Shown: positions 1 to 8,332, numbered from the stretch's first letter. The stretch is 10,694 bases of DNA from CAYPEZ01 sp964409985 (GCA_964409985.1 CAYPEZ010000032.1:1-10694); one strand, 5' to 3'. The notes: generated from the letters alone by a model not told the origin. Numbers and translations: made by a program.

Positions 1-1698
1 GACCAGTACATCATGTCGAAAGCGATAGGGGACACAGACGAGGGAATTGATTGGGCATTTGGAATTCGCAAAGTCAGTGATACGGAAGGAACCATTCTCT
101 TTAGACTTCGTACCGACCAAGGTGGGCTGACAACACTCACAGGAGGGAATATTGGTATTGGAGAATATGTCCACGCTTCGGTCGTGTACAACGGAACAAC
201 AATGGAGGTCTTCAAGAACGGTGTCTCGGTAGGCAGTGTTCCAAAGACAGGGATAATCGCAACGGGACCACACCACGTGTTTCTCGGTGCTCGTGCAGAT
301 GCGGTCACAAATCCATTTCATGGACGCATTGATGAAATTCGTGTGTGGAATGAACCACAGTCTGTCCAAGAGATTAATCAATGGAAAGACGGAGAGCTTA
401 CTCAAAAAGAAAATGGTCTCATTAAGGACTGGCGCTTCAATGAAGGATTTGGACAAATTGTTATTGATAGTTCAAACAGCGGACACCATGGGACTCTTGG
501 ATCTGTAAAAACCACGGTAGACGCAAACGACCCGACGCGTCTTGCTGGAAAGTATCCAACAGGGGGCACATTTCTTCCTGTTCTTGGGACTGTCATTGCG
601 CTTCAGAACCCTCTTCCACTCGCAGCAACGACAAGCATTCAGGTTCCTGTCACAAATAATGGTGATGGATCTGGATTTATGATTGTGAATGTTGAAGTGT
701 ATGACCCATCAGGGAATCGCATTACTCAGCAGTACTTTGATGGTGAAGGGTTTGCGCCGGGTGAGTCACGGATATTCACTGTGCCGTTCGCTCCAACAAC
801 CCTTGGACACTACCGTGTTGCAGTAGGTCTCGTGCATCTGTTCTGGACCGATGTGTACAGCTGGACAAATGACGCGCTTACAATCTCTGTGTCTAATGTC
901 GTTCTCACACCATTTGCGCTTACGCACACATCAACCACAATCACTGATCCATCAACTGGAGTGGGAGATAGTGCAACATGGTCAACAACGGTCACAAATA
1001 CTGGCACGATGAATGGGGCAGGGGTTATTGATTTTGAGGTGTTTAATGCATCAGGGGCACAAGTGTATCAGCAATTCTATCAAAACGAACCATTTGCAGG
1101 TGGAGAGTCACGAACATTCACCGGACAATTCACCCCAACAGTGGAAGGGACATATCGTATTGCTGTGGGTCTCATTCACGAAAATTGGTCAGGGCTCTAC
1201 CAATGGGCAAATGATGTAGGAACTATGACCTTAGGAGGAGGAACTGGGTCAACAACGTCCACGATCTTTGATGAAGCACTTGCTCCTGGCTGGCAAGATT
1301 GGTCGTGGGGGACGACGGTGACAACAGACGCTTCTCCGGCGTATCAGGGGACAAAGGCAATGGGTGTGACATATACGTCTGTGTGGGGTGGATTATATCT
1401 TCATCATAACGGGTACTCGACACAGGGGAAACAATCACTAGTTTTCTCTCTTCGTGCGCAAAACCCGCTCGCACCAACACTTCAGGTAACAGCATTCGAT
1501 GCTTCTGGGAATCCACTTCCATCTATTGCGATTGCCCCATATCTCTCCGGCTCAATGAATGATACTGGATATGTCCAAGTTTCTATTCCGTTGTCTGTAC
1601 TATCAGTTCAGGGAGTCGACATGAAAGGACTGATGATCCAAGGGGCAACAGGGAATATCGAACCAGCATTTCTCATCGACAATATTACGATTGAGTAA
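1..1698 (+). CDS. Secreted multi-domain beta-sandwich protein: LamG-type, Ig-like repeats, carbohydrate-binding-like C-terminus (5' partial)
   Basis: The frame is open to the left edge (D-Q-Y-I precede the Met at base 13), so the true start is probably outside the window. Numbering from that Met, residues 1-128 look like the C-terminal part of a LamG/concanavalin-like domain, with the typical ending GRIDEIRVWN. Residues 135-165 restart like another LamG (GLIKDWRFNEGFG, then DSSNSGHHGTLG) but stop short. Two related Ig-like repeats follow, about 190-293 and 296-408. Both carry FAPGESR/FAGGESR and the pattern YRxAVGLxHxxWxxxYxWxND, which resembles accessory modules of bacterial extracellular cellulases. 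Residues 417-561 form a last beta-rich module ending FLIDNITIE, like carbohydrate-binding domains. No catalytic site is visible. It stops 19 bases before the GH6 gene, suggesting a shared polysaccharide-related role outside the cell. Domain type is fairly sure; substrate is unknown. Confidence 0.85.
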   Translation, partial: DQYIMSKAIGDTDEGIDWAFGIRKVSDTEGTILFRLRTDQGGLTTLTGGNIGIGEYVHASVVYNGTTMEVFKNGVSVGSVPKTGIIATGPHHVFLGARADAVTNPFHGRIDEIRVWNEPQSVQEINQWKDGELTQKENGLIKDWRFNEGFGQIVIDSSNSGHHGTLGSVKTTVDANDPTRLAGKYPTGGTFLPVLGTVIALQNPLPLAATTSIQVPVTNNGDGSGFMIVNVEVYDPSGNRITQQYFDGEGFAPGESRIFTVPFAPTTLGHYRVAVGLVHLFWTDVYSWTNDALTISVSNVVLTPFALTHTSTTITDPSTGVGDSATWSTTVTNTGTMNGAGVIDFEVFNASGAQVYQQFYQNEPFAGGESRTFTGQFTPTVEGTYRIAVGLIHENWSGLYQWANDVGTMTLGGGTGSTTSTIFDEALAPGWQDWSWGTTVTTDASPAYQGTKAMGVTYTSVWGGLYLHHNGYSTQGKQSLVFSLRAQNPLAPTLQVTAFDASGNPLPSIAIAPYLSGSMNDTGYVQVSIPLSVLSVQGVDMKGLMIQGATGNIEPAFLIDNITIE

Positions 1699-1701
1699 AT
1701 C

Positions 1702-1710
1702 TGGTAAACT
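1702..1710 (+). promoter_or_regulatory. Possible extended -10 element before the GH6 gene
   Basis: TGG followed by TAAACT ends 7 bases before the ATG at 1718. It fits an extended -10 (TGnTAnnnT) and would start transcription on or next to the ATG. No convincing -35 is seen, and read-through from the preceding gene is equally possible. Confidence 0.35.
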
Positions 1711-1717
1711 GCAGCGT

Positions 1718-2977
1718 ATGGACCGAACGCCCTCTGCTTTGTTTAACATAGTACTAGCAGTAACGTCAGTACTATTTTTGCTCGCCCTTGCGCTTATGTT
1801 TCTTCCCTGGGAAAAGAGTTCCTCCGAGATAACCTCAATTGCACTCAGTCCTCAAGAAGCAACTAATTCTCAGCCAGGAGTTCTCGTGGCTTCATCAAGT
1901 ACTGTTGTGTCGCCCGTACCGCAAACACCTCCCAAAAAACTTGAACCAAGTACATCCACTACTCGCCAGTCTCTTTGGACCCACTTCCTTCACTCTTCTC
2001 CAAGGTATGAAGGGGCACTGATGCGCATCGAGCCATGCGCCGGGATGCTTGCACATAGCCCGTTTTATCGCGATCAAGACATGCAGGCAAAACGCCAGTA
2101 CGACGAACTCCGTGCTCAGGGTGACTCACGTGCCGATTGGCTTGAGACATTGGCATGCACTCCGCAAGCCATGTGGATCTCACGTGCGCTTACCACGGAT
2201 ATTTACGGTCTCGTCGATCAAAAAATGCGTCGCGCCGATGCCTCGGGAACCATCCCCGTGCTTGTGGTATATAACGCGCCTCATCAGGGACAATATGGAT
2301 GGGGAAGTGGCCTTACACCAGGAGAACAATATGCACATTGGATACGCGAAGTTTCTCGAGCGATTGGAACTTCAACGGCATGGGTTATTCTTGAACCCGA
2401 TCTCTTGGGTCTTTCGTTTGAATATTCAGACGAGGACCGAGCACGAGCTGTTCGTGATGTGAAGTATGCTTTGTCCGTATTTCGTTCAACAAATCCAAAT
2501 GTTCGAGTATATCTGGACGCTGGACACAGTGACTGGAAGCCAGCTCAGGTTGTTGCACCAGTCCTTCGTGCGATGGGAGTTGAAGATGCTGATGGTTTTG
2601 TGACAAATATTTCAAATTTCCATACAACAAACGATGAACTTACGTATGCTTCTGAGCTTTCTGATTTACTCGGGGGGACACATTTTATGATCGATACAGG
2701 GAGAAATGGGAATGGTCCTCTTGGGAGAGGAGAGTGGTGTAATCCCACAGGGAGAGCTATTGGAACGTTTCCTACACAGAATACAGGGATTGAAAGACTT
2801 GATGCACTCCTTTGGGTCAAAAATCCTGGGGAGTCCGATGGTACGTGCGGCGGTGGTCCTGGAGCAGGGGTATTGTGGATTGATCAAGCAGTCAGCATGG
2901 TTCGAAAAGCCTTCGAACTTGAAGGACGCCAAAGCATTGTGTTGTCAAAAAACTCAACAACTGCTGAAGTGCGGTGA
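1718..2977 (+). CDS. Membrane-anchored glycoside hydrolase family 6 protein (cellulase/cellobiohydrolase-like)
   Basis: GH6 enzymes cleave beta-1,4-glucans with inversion. From the ATG at 1718 (419 aa) there is one N-terminal hydrophobic segment (about 9-29), a Ser/Thr/Pro-rich linker (35-85) and a GH6 domain (about 95-405). GH6 signatures seen are WVILEPD with the expected acid D228, YLDAGHSDW (265-273), TNISNF (296-301), DTGRNGNGP (326-334), WCNPTGRAIG (340-349) and WVKNPGESDG with D374. C341 and C377 match the conserved second disulfide of bacterial GH6. Odd: the normal P-x-R-D-C motif after VVYN is PHQGQYG (188-194), so the second active-site Asp and its Cys are gone; new Cys occur at 107 and 147. 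An in-frame TTG at 1691 overlapping the previous gene could start it nine residues earlier, but ATG 1718 gives a cleaner signal anchor. Family call is firm; activity and substrate are uncertain. Confidence 0.9.
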   Translation: MDRTPSALFNIVLAVTSVLFLLALALMFLPWEKSSSEITSIALSPQEATNSQPGVLVASSSTVVSPVPQTPPKKLEPSTSTTRQSLWTHFLHSSPRYEGALMRIEPCAGMLAHSPFYRDQDMQAKRQYDELRAQGDSRADWLETLACTPQAMWISRALTTDIYGLVDQKMRRADASGTIPVLVVYNAPHQGQYGWGSGLTPGEQYAHWIREVSRAIGTSTAWVILEPDLLGLSFEYSDEDRARAVRDVKYALSVFRSTNPNVRVYLDAGHSDWKPAQVVAPVLRAMGVEDADGFVTNISNFHTTNDELTYASELSDLLGGTHFMIDTGRNGNGPLGRGEWCNPTGRAIGTFPTQNTGIERLDALLWVKNPGESDGTCGGGPGAGVLWIDQAVSMVRKAFELEGRQSIVLSKNSTTAEVR

Positions 2978-3011
2978 GGAGTGAGTACTGGTGTTCCATC
3001 GAGGGGTCTTG

Positions 3012-3455
3012 CTACTCGAAGCGGTAGACCAACCCTGTCTCTCCGTCTGGTCTCTGACCCTCGATAAAGCCCATGGGAGTCAGCGCTCTACGATAGATAT
3101 TCATGCGACGCTCATCACCATCTACCCAAAGTTCTTTGGCGCCGAACCCTCGCAGTCTCTCAATGGCACCGACCAAATATGTTTTTGCTCTCAGAAGACC
3201 CTCGGTACTTCCTCCTCCAGTAACAACAGTGGGTCCATGTGCTCCCCAAACATCTGCGTAATAGTACTCGCCCTTTTCATCATGCTGAGCTTTTTCTTCT
3301 GCCGAGCGGACATTTATTTGGTACGAATAGATTCCTTTATCATCCTCTCTGACGAACACCTCAAGTTCTCCACCAGATTCTAGGGAGAACGTTTCGCGTT
3401 CAACGAAAGGTTTCCCAGAATGAATATCAGATCCAAATGTTTCGCTGTGGTTCAT
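3012..3455 (-). CDS. Hypothetical protein translationally coupled to recR
   Basis: A 147-residue soluble protein that I do not recognise. No signal peptide, membrane segment or metal motif is seen. Residues 20-55 look like beta strands (ERETFSLESGGELEVFVRED, then YSYQINVR), 63-70 read EYYYADVWG, and 73-83 are a Gly/Thr-rich loop (HGPTVVTGGGS). The C-terminal part, AKELWVDGD then RRMNIYRRALTPMGF (106-130), has the look of the last strands of a GNAT acetyltransferase fold, but the acetyl-CoA loop is not evident, so this is only a hint. Its ATG overlaps the recR stop as ATGA (3452-3455), which implies coupled translation and membership of the dnaB-recR transcript. It converges on the GH6 gene with only 34 bases between stops and no clear terminator. 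Confidence 0.8.
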   Translation of the reverse strand: MNHSETFGSDIHSGKPFVERETFSLESGGELEVFVREDDKGIYSYQINVRSAEEKAQHDEKGEYYYADVWGAHGPTVVTGGGSTEGLLRAKTYLVGAIERLRGFGAKELWVDGDERRMNIYRRALTPMGFIEGQRPDGETGLVYRFE

Positions 3456-4066
3456 GATCGTCCTTTGAGAGCATTTTCAATAGTCGCTCGGTCAGCATAT
3501 TCAAGTTCGCTGCCGGTGGAGAGACCACGACCAAGGTGTGTAGCCTTCGCTTGGATCTTTTCGAGATGCGGTCGCAGGGTTTCTTTTACGATATCAGCTG
3601 TGTGCTCTCCGTCAGGTGTCACCGAAAGACCATAAATCACTTCCTCGAGCCCTTGAGGGCCTTTTTTGATATGAGAAGTAAGTTCTGAGAGCCGAATGTA
3701 CTTTTCTGGAGTTTCAGAAGAAAGAGGAACAATACCACCGAGGACGAAATATCTACCGCGATAGACTCCACTTTTTTCAATACGCTCAAGGTCAGCGTCT
3801 TTTTCGATAATAAGAAGTTGTGATTGACGTGTCGGGTGTTCGCAAATTGCGCAAAGATCTGATGCTCCAGAGTGGTCTGCCGAAAATCGCCCACACAGTG
3901 AACACTGGTGGACATGATCTCCTATTGTCTCGATGAGTCTCGCAAGAGAGCTGCGCATACTCTTATCCCGAGAAAGTAAGTAATACACAAAGCGGCGCGC
4001 CTGGCGAACACCAACGCCAGGAAATTTCATAAAGTACTCAGTCAATTTGTCTATATGGTCAGTCAT
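3452..4066 (-). CDS. recR: Recombination mediator protein RecR
   Basis: RecR works with RecO (and RecF) to load RecA on gapped DNA. The protein (204 aa, usual family length about 200) has the N-terminal helix-hairpin-helix KFPGVGVRQARR (15-26), a four-Cys zinc finger (CSLC at 55-58 and CAIC at 72-75), a TOPRIM domain starting LLIIEK (84-89) with GVYRGRYFVLGG, and the C-terminal RGLSTGSELEYAD. The loop after LGG reads IVPLSSETPEKYIRL instead of the common SPxxGIGPxxLxI, a divergence I take to be lineage-specific. ATG at 4066 is chosen; a GTG two codons upstream (4072) is possible. It follows dnaB by 11 bases (5 if the GTG is used) and overlaps the next gene by 4, so it is part of one operon. 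No strong Shine-Dalgarno is seen, so translation may depend on dnaB. Confidence 0.95.
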   Translation of the reverse strand: MTDHIDKLTEYFMKFPGVGVRQARRFVYYLLSRDKSMRSSLARLIETIGDHVHQCSLCGRFSADHSGASDLCAICEHPTRQSQLLIIEKDADLERIEKSGVYRGRYFVLGGIVPLSSETPEKYIRLSELTSHIKKGPQGLEEVIYGLSVTPDGEHTADIVKETLRPHLEKIQAKATHLGRGLSTGSELEYADRATIENALKGRS

Positions 4067-4077
4067 ACGCACAGTGC

Positions 4078-5445
4078 CTAGAAATCATCTACAGCGGCAA
4101 CATTCCCATTTGGGCGATGGGTTTCAAGCTCACGGAAGGTTGTTTTGTCTCCGTCAAAATAGAGCTCAACTACGCCCGTAGGGCCGTTTCGGTGTTTTTC
4201 GATCAAGATCTCTGCAATATTCGGTCGATCAGAGGTTTTATCCATTTTGTCTTCTCGGTGAATAAACATCACGACGTCGGCGTCTTGCTCGATGGATCCT
4301 GAATCACGAAGGTCGGAGAGGCGAGGTCGGCCTCCGAGCTGCTCCACGGCACGGGAGAGCTGTGAAAGGGCAATCACTGGAACATTGAGTTCTTTGGCAA
4401 GACCTTTCAGCGATCGGGAAATTTCGGTGACCTGCTGAACCATGGAGTCAGAATTCTTCAATGGAGTCATGAGTTGGAGGTAGTCGACGATGATGAGCTT
4501 GAGGTCATGCTCACTCTTGAGTCGTCGTGCGGCGGAGCGCATGGTGAGAATGTTGATACCTGGCTGATCGTGAATGTAGATTGGAGCCTTCGAGAGCCGG
4601 TCCATAGCAGAACGAAGATATTGGAACTCGACATCTCGCGTAATTTTCCCCGTGCGAAGGCGCCATGCGTCAACAGAAGATTCAGCTGCAAGCATACGGT
4701 CGATGAGTTGCTGTGTGCTCATTTCAAGCGAGAAGATCCCCACGGGAATATTTTTTTCCACTGCTGCCTTACGGGCGATATCGAGGGCGAGCGAGGTCTT
4801 TCCCATCGATGGTCGAGCAGCGAGAATGACGAGGTCGGACTCTTGAAATCCCGAGAGTTTTGCATCAAGCGACTTGTATCCAGAAGAGACACCACGGAGT
4901 TCATCGCCAGAGTGATGGAGTCTATCGAGGCGCTCCCATGCCTCGTTGAGTCCATCTTTAATATGTGCCACCGCCTTTCCTGCAGTATTATTTGAGACCG
5001 CATAGATTTTTGACTCTGCTTCGTCGAGGATGTGGTCCACTTCGCGCTCGTCATCATAACCAATGTTTGAGATATGTTCTGCCGCCTCAATAAGAGAGCG
5101 CATGAGAAACTTTTTTTCTACGATCTCGGCGTAATGCTCGGCGTTGGAAGCAGATGGGACTGCATTCACGAGTTCAGAGAGGTATGCACGACCACCGATG
5201 GCATCGAGCTCGTTCTTTTCTTCAAGTTTTGTCGAGAGGGTGAGAAGATCAATCGGCTGAGTCTTTTGATGAAGCTCGATCATTGCGCGGTAGATCATCC
5301 GGTGCTTTTCGGCATAAAAGCTCTCTGGGCGGACGCGGTCGGTAATGTTGTAGAGCACTTCTGAGCGCAGCATGATAGAGCCAAGAAGCGCCTTCTCTGC
5401 GTCGATATGCTGTGGGGGAATGCGGATGCCGTTGCGAGCTGCCAT
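4078..5445 (-). CDS. dnaB: Replicative DNA helicase DnaB
   Basis: The hexameric helicase that unwinds DNA ahead of the replication fork. Length (455 aa) is normal. The N-terminal DnaB domain (about 8-110) begins with the typical PPQHIDAEKALLGSIM. A linker helix region follows, then the RecA-like ATPase domain (about 183-445). Visible motifs are Walker A ARPSMGKTS (210-218), Walker B LIIVDYLQLM (317-326), SQLSRAVEQ (361-369) and DLRDSGSIEQDADVVMFIHR (378-397), which carries the arginine-finger region. No intein interrupts the Walker A motif, a common insertion site in this family. The start ATG follows a good promoter by only about 10 bases, so the mRNA may be leaderless. It is first in a dnaB-recR-hypothetical cluster. 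Confidence 0.97.
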   Translation of the reverse strand: MAARNGIRIPPQHIDAEKALLGSIMLRSEVLYNITDRVRPESFYAEKHRMIYRAMIELHQKTQPIDLLTLSTKLEEKNELDAIGGRAYLSELVNAVPSASNAEHYAEIVEKKFLMRSLIEAAEHISNIGYDDEREVDHILDEAESKIYAVSNNTAGKAVAHIKDGLNEAWERLDRLHHSGDELRGVSSGYKSLDAKLSGFQESDLVILAARPSMGKTSLALDIARKAAVEKNIPVGIFSLEMSTQQLIDRMLAAESSVDAWRLRTGKITRDVEFQYLRSAMDRLSKAPIYIHDQPGINILTMRSAARRLKSEHDLKLIIVDYLQLMTPLKNSDSMVQQVTEISRSLKGLAKELNVPVIALSQLSRAVEQLGGRPRLSDLRDSGSIEQDADVVMFIHREDKMDKTSDRPNIAEILIEKHRNGPTGVVELYFDGDKTTFRELETHRPNGNVAAVDDF

Positions 5446-5454
5446 GGTGGAGCC

Positions 5455-5482
5455 ATTGTAGCAGGAGAGATGGCAGGCTCAA
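5455..5482 (-). promoter_or_regulatory. Sigma70-like promoter of the dnaB-recR cluster
   Basis: On the minus strand TTGAGC (5477-5482) and TACAAT (5455-5460) are separated by 16 bases. The expected transcription start falls within a few bases of the dnaB ATG (5445), giving a leaderless or near-leaderless message. Confidence 0.6.
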
Positions 5483-5521
5483 AATCTTCTTAGTGGGTAC
5501 TACCTGTGGGGAAAATGGGGA

Positions 5522-6892
5522 CTATGAAAGTGAATGTTTAATTATTCTAGTTCCCTCTGGCAAGTCCTGTACCCTAAAACCCATATTATAGATTCTATCT
5601 CTCAGTTCATCAGATTTTTTCCAATCCTTCATTTTTCTCGCCTCATCGCGTTCTTTCGCAAGAGTAGTGATTTCAAGGGGTATTTCCAGTAATATTTTTT
5701 TATGTTCCGTGAGGTCTATTCCAAGAAGGTTTAAAAGTCTCTCCAGTGTTTTTACATCTCGCGCTCCAATACTATCGATAAGTGCGATAATTGAAGGGGT
5801 ATGAAGGTCGTCTTGGAGAAATTTCTTTGCTTTTTCAATAATTTCTTCATTTGGGGTGGTGTTTTTTGATTCATCAAATACCATAAAATATGAGTAGCTC
5901 CACATTTTTTCTTGAGCCTCTGCAAGTACATCCCAAGTAAAGTTGATTTGAGTATCATACTTTGCGGTGAGAAACCAATATCTGAGTGCGGCAGGGGAGA
6001 TGCCTTTCGCTTTCAGGTCCGAAAGGCGGTAGGTGTTCCCAAGCGATTTGGACATCTTCTCTCCCTCGACGGTCATAAAACCTGAGTGCATCCAGTAGTT
6101 CACAAACGGATGTTTCCCGGTCGCACATTCACTCTGTGCGATTTCATTCGTGTGGTGAACTGGGATGTGATCAATTCCGCCGGTGTGAATGTCGAACTGC
6201 TCACCAAGATATTTCTGACTCATTGCAGAGCACTCAATATGCCAGCCAGGAAAGCCTTTGCCCCACGGAGAGTCCCATTCTTGAAGACGCTTCTCATTGC
6301 CAGAAAATTTCCAAAGTGCAAAGTCATAGGGATTTCGTTTTTCATCATTTTCACCGATGCGTGCGCCGCTCTTGAGCCCTTTGAGATCAAGGTGTGCAAA
6401 CTCCGCATAGCGCGGAAATGTCGCAGCATCAAAATAGATTCCGTCACTTGTGTGATAGGTGTGGCCGCCCGCTTCGAGTTTTTTGATCATCTCAATCTGC
6501 TCTGGAATATGCTCAGTGGCACGTGGCATGATGTGGGGACGCATGATATTGAGCGCATCAAGATCTTCAAGGAATGCATTAGTGTAGAGCGCAATAATGT
6601 CCTCAATATTTTTCCCTTCGCGCCGCGCGCCTTTCTCTATCTTATCTTCTCCTTCATCTCCATCAGAAACGAGATGCCCAACATCTGTAATATTGATGAT
6701 CTGCGTCACTGTGTAATCACTCGCTTCAAACATCCTGCGAAGCACATCAGCAAAGACATAGGCCCGCAGGTTTCCAATATGCGCAAAATCATAAACGGTA
6801 GGACCGCAGTGATACATCCCAATAGTATGAGGTGCGATCGGAATGAATTCTTCGACTTTTCCTGTCCGAGTGTTTTTGAGGTGGATTGCCAT
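5522..6892 (-). CDS. cysS: Cysteinyl-tRNA synthetase
   Basis: Class I synthetase that attaches Cys to tRNA-Cys. The 456-aa protein carries the HIGH-type motif FAHIGN (36-41) in the N-terminal Rossmann fold and KMSKS (279-283). The zinc ligands expected from E. coli CysRS (C28, C209, H234, E238) fall at C29, C221, H246 and E250 with the same spacing, so the cysteine-discriminating zinc site is intact. GWHIECSAMS and FDIHTGGIDHIPVHHTNE are hallmark strings. The C-terminal DALR/anticodon region is short and ends RVQDLPEGTRIIKHSLS, so the protein is complete. The ATG at 6892 is preceded by AGGAT with 6-7 bases of spacing. It is divergent from the protease gene and lies 76 bases upstream of dnaB on the same strand; no clear terminator separates them, but dnaB has its own promoter. 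Confidence 0.97.
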   Translation of the reverse strand: MAIHLKNTRTGKVEEFIPIAPHTIGMYHCGPTVYDFAHIGNLRAYVFADVLRRMFEASDYTVTQIINITDVGHLVSDGDEGEDKIEKGARREGKNIEDIIALYTNAFLEDLDALNIMRPHIMPRATEHIPEQIEMIKKLEAGGHTYHTSDGIYFDAATFPRYAEFAHLDLKGLKSGARIGENDEKRNPYDFALWKFSGNEKRLQEWDSPWGKGFPGWHIECSAMSQKYLGEQFDIHTGGIDHIPVHHTNEIAQSECATGKHPFVNYWMHSGFMTVEGEKMSKSLGNTYRLSDLKAKGISPAALRYWFLTAKYDTQINFTWDVLAEAQEKMWSYSYFMVFDESKNTTPNEEIIEKAKKFLQDDLHTPSIIALIDSIGARDVKTLERLLNLLGIDLTEHKKILLEIPLEITTLAKERDEARKMKDWKKSDELRDRIYNMGFRVQDLPEGTRIIKHSLS

Positions 6893-6910
6893 GTGTTTAT
6901 CCTACCATTT

Positions 6911-6916
6911 TTTATA
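6911..6916 (-). promoter_or_regulatory. Possible -10 box for cysS
   Basis: TATAAA on the minus strand lies 18 bases before the cysS ATG. No good -35 hexamer is seen, and the region overlaps the divergent protease promoter. Confidence 0.35.
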
Positions 6917-6929
6917 GCGAGGTTGTCCT

Positions 6930-6958
6930 TTGACCTCTTCCACTGAATCGGGGATAAT
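6930..6958 (+). promoter_or_regulatory. Sigma70-like promoter of the S41 protease gene
   Basis: TTGACC (6930-6935) and GATAAT (6953-6958) with an ideal 17-base spacer. The predicted start is about 6965, only about 5 bases before the ATG at 6970, leaving no room for a Shine-Dalgarno. Confidence 0.75.
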
Positions 6959-6969
6959 TCCTGAATCAT

Positions 6970-8331
6970 ATGAATGAACACCGTACATCCCAGTGGGGGC
7001 TTCTTGTTGCAGCCCTTGGAGTTATTGGAATCTTTTTGCTTGGTGTATGGGTAGGCTCGATATCTCAGTCTCCATTTAGTAAAGTGTTTGGACTCGAAAA
7101 TCTCCTAAGTGGGGCCCCGGCAGATCTTGTTCAAACATCAACCTCGTCTCCGGATATTTGTTATGACCAAAAAGGGGAGAGGGTCCCTTGTGGTCTCGGA
7201 CGGGATGGAGTCAATACTGTCAGTGCAGACGACGTTGCTGATTTTTCTGAGTTTTGGAAAGCGTGGAATGCCATAAAAGATGAATACGTTGATCCTAGTG
7301 TTGCAACAAATCAAGAGCGTGTATGGGGAGCAATTCAAGGTCTCGCTGGGTCTCTTGGTGATCCGTATACATTCTTTATGCCTCCCAAAGAAGCAAAAAT
7401 TTTCCAAGATGATGTGAAGGGAAACTTTGGTGGAGTGGGGATGCAGGTTGGCATGCGAGAAGGGCTTATTACCGTTATTGCTCCACTCAAGGGTTCTCCT
7501 GCAGAAAAAGCGGGTATTTTGAAGGGAGATGTTCTCTTGAAGATTGATGATGCGACGACCACAGAAATGTCAGTAGATAAGGCTATTTATCTTATCCGTG
7601 GTGAGATAGGGACAAAAGTGACATTAACTTTCGTGCGAAAGGGAGAGGAGACACCACGTGTCGTGACGGTTGTTCGCGATGTTATTCAAGTCCCCACCAT
7701 TGATACCGAGTCACGTAGCGACGGAGTGTTTGTGATTCGAGTGTATAGTTTCCCAGAGACCGGGGCCGAGCTCTTTAGAAATGCGCTTCGGGAGTTCGTT
7801 CAAAGTGGAAAAGATAAACTCTTGATTGATATGCGAGGAAATCCTGGAGGATATCTCGAGATTGCTCAGGATATGGCGAGCTGGTTCCTCCCAAGTGGTA
7901 AGGTGGTTGTCAGAGAAGAGACTCGGACAGGTGATGGACAAGTCTTCCGTTCGCGTGGGTATAACATTTTTAACTCAAATCTCAAAGTTGCTATTCTTGT
8001 TGACGAAGGGACTGCTTCCGCCGCGGAAATTTTCTCTGGAGCTCTTCAGGAGCACGGTGTTGCTGTCCTTGTTGGAAAAAAGACCTTCGGGAAAGGTTCG
8101 GTCCAAAAACTTGTGACGATTGCTGATGACACTGTTCTCAAGCTCACTGTCGCGCGATGGGTACTTCCGAGTGGGAAGCACTTGTCTGGGAAGGGCGGAA
8201 CTGGCGGAATTGAACCTGATGTTCTTGTTGAAATTACCAAGGAAGATGTTGAAAAGGGAATGGACCCCCAGACAGATAAGGCCATAGAGGTTCTCAAGAA
8301 TTTTGCCAAGTACAAGCGCCAGCCAATATAG
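6970..8331 (+). CDS. S41 family carboxy-terminal processing protease (CtpA/Prc type)
   Basis: A membrane-anchored serine protease that trims or degrades envelope proteins from the C-terminus. Of 453 aa, residues 9-30 form one hydrophobic anchor with no lipobox, placing the rest outside the membrane. After a short linker with two Cys (C64, C74) comes the N-terminal helical part (90-145), a PDZ domain (about 150-238, with GGVGMQV and GSPAEKAGILKGDVLLKID), then the S41 core. The catalytic Ser is S350 in DEGTASAAEIFSGAL and the Lys is K375 in TFGKGSVQ; their 25-residue spacing matches E. coli Prc (S430/K455). LLIDMRGNPGG (285-294) and the terminal LPSGKHLSGKGGTGGIEPDV are typical. It follows its own promoter and is followed within 2 bases by the rplI promoter. 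The physiological substrate is unknown. Confidence 0.95.
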   Translation: MNEHRTSQWGLLVAALGVIGIFLLGVWVGSISQSPFSKVFGLENLLSGAPADLVQTSTSSPDICYDQKGERVPCGLGRDGVNTVSADDVADFSEFWKAWNAIKDEYVDPSVATNQERVWGAIQGLAGSLGDPYTFFMPPKEAKIFQDDVKGNFGGVGMQVGMREGLITVIAPLKGSPAEKAGILKGDVLLKIDDATTTEMSVDKAIYLIRGEIGTKVTLTFVRKGEETPRVVTVVRDVIQVPTIDTESRSDGVFVIRVYSFPETGAELFRNALREFVQSGKDKLLIDMRGNPGGYLEIAQDMASWFLPSGKVVVREETRTGDGQVFRSRGYNIFNSNLKVAILVDEGTASAAEIFSGALQEHGVAVLVGKKTFGKGSVQKLVTIADDTVLKLTVARWVLPSGKHLSGKGGTGGIEPDVLVEITKEDVEKGMDPQTDKAIEVLKNFAKYKRQPI

Positions 8332-8332
8332 C

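Noticed and set aside
5496..5520. DnaA-box-like sequence upstream of dnaB (minus strand TTCCCCACA)
   Set aside because: Only 7 of 9 positions match TTATCCACA, and there is no cluster of boxes or other origin feature.
6086..6946. 286-codon plus-strand open frame
   Set aside because: It is antisense to cysS, which has all catalytic and zinc motifs; the frame is a shadow.
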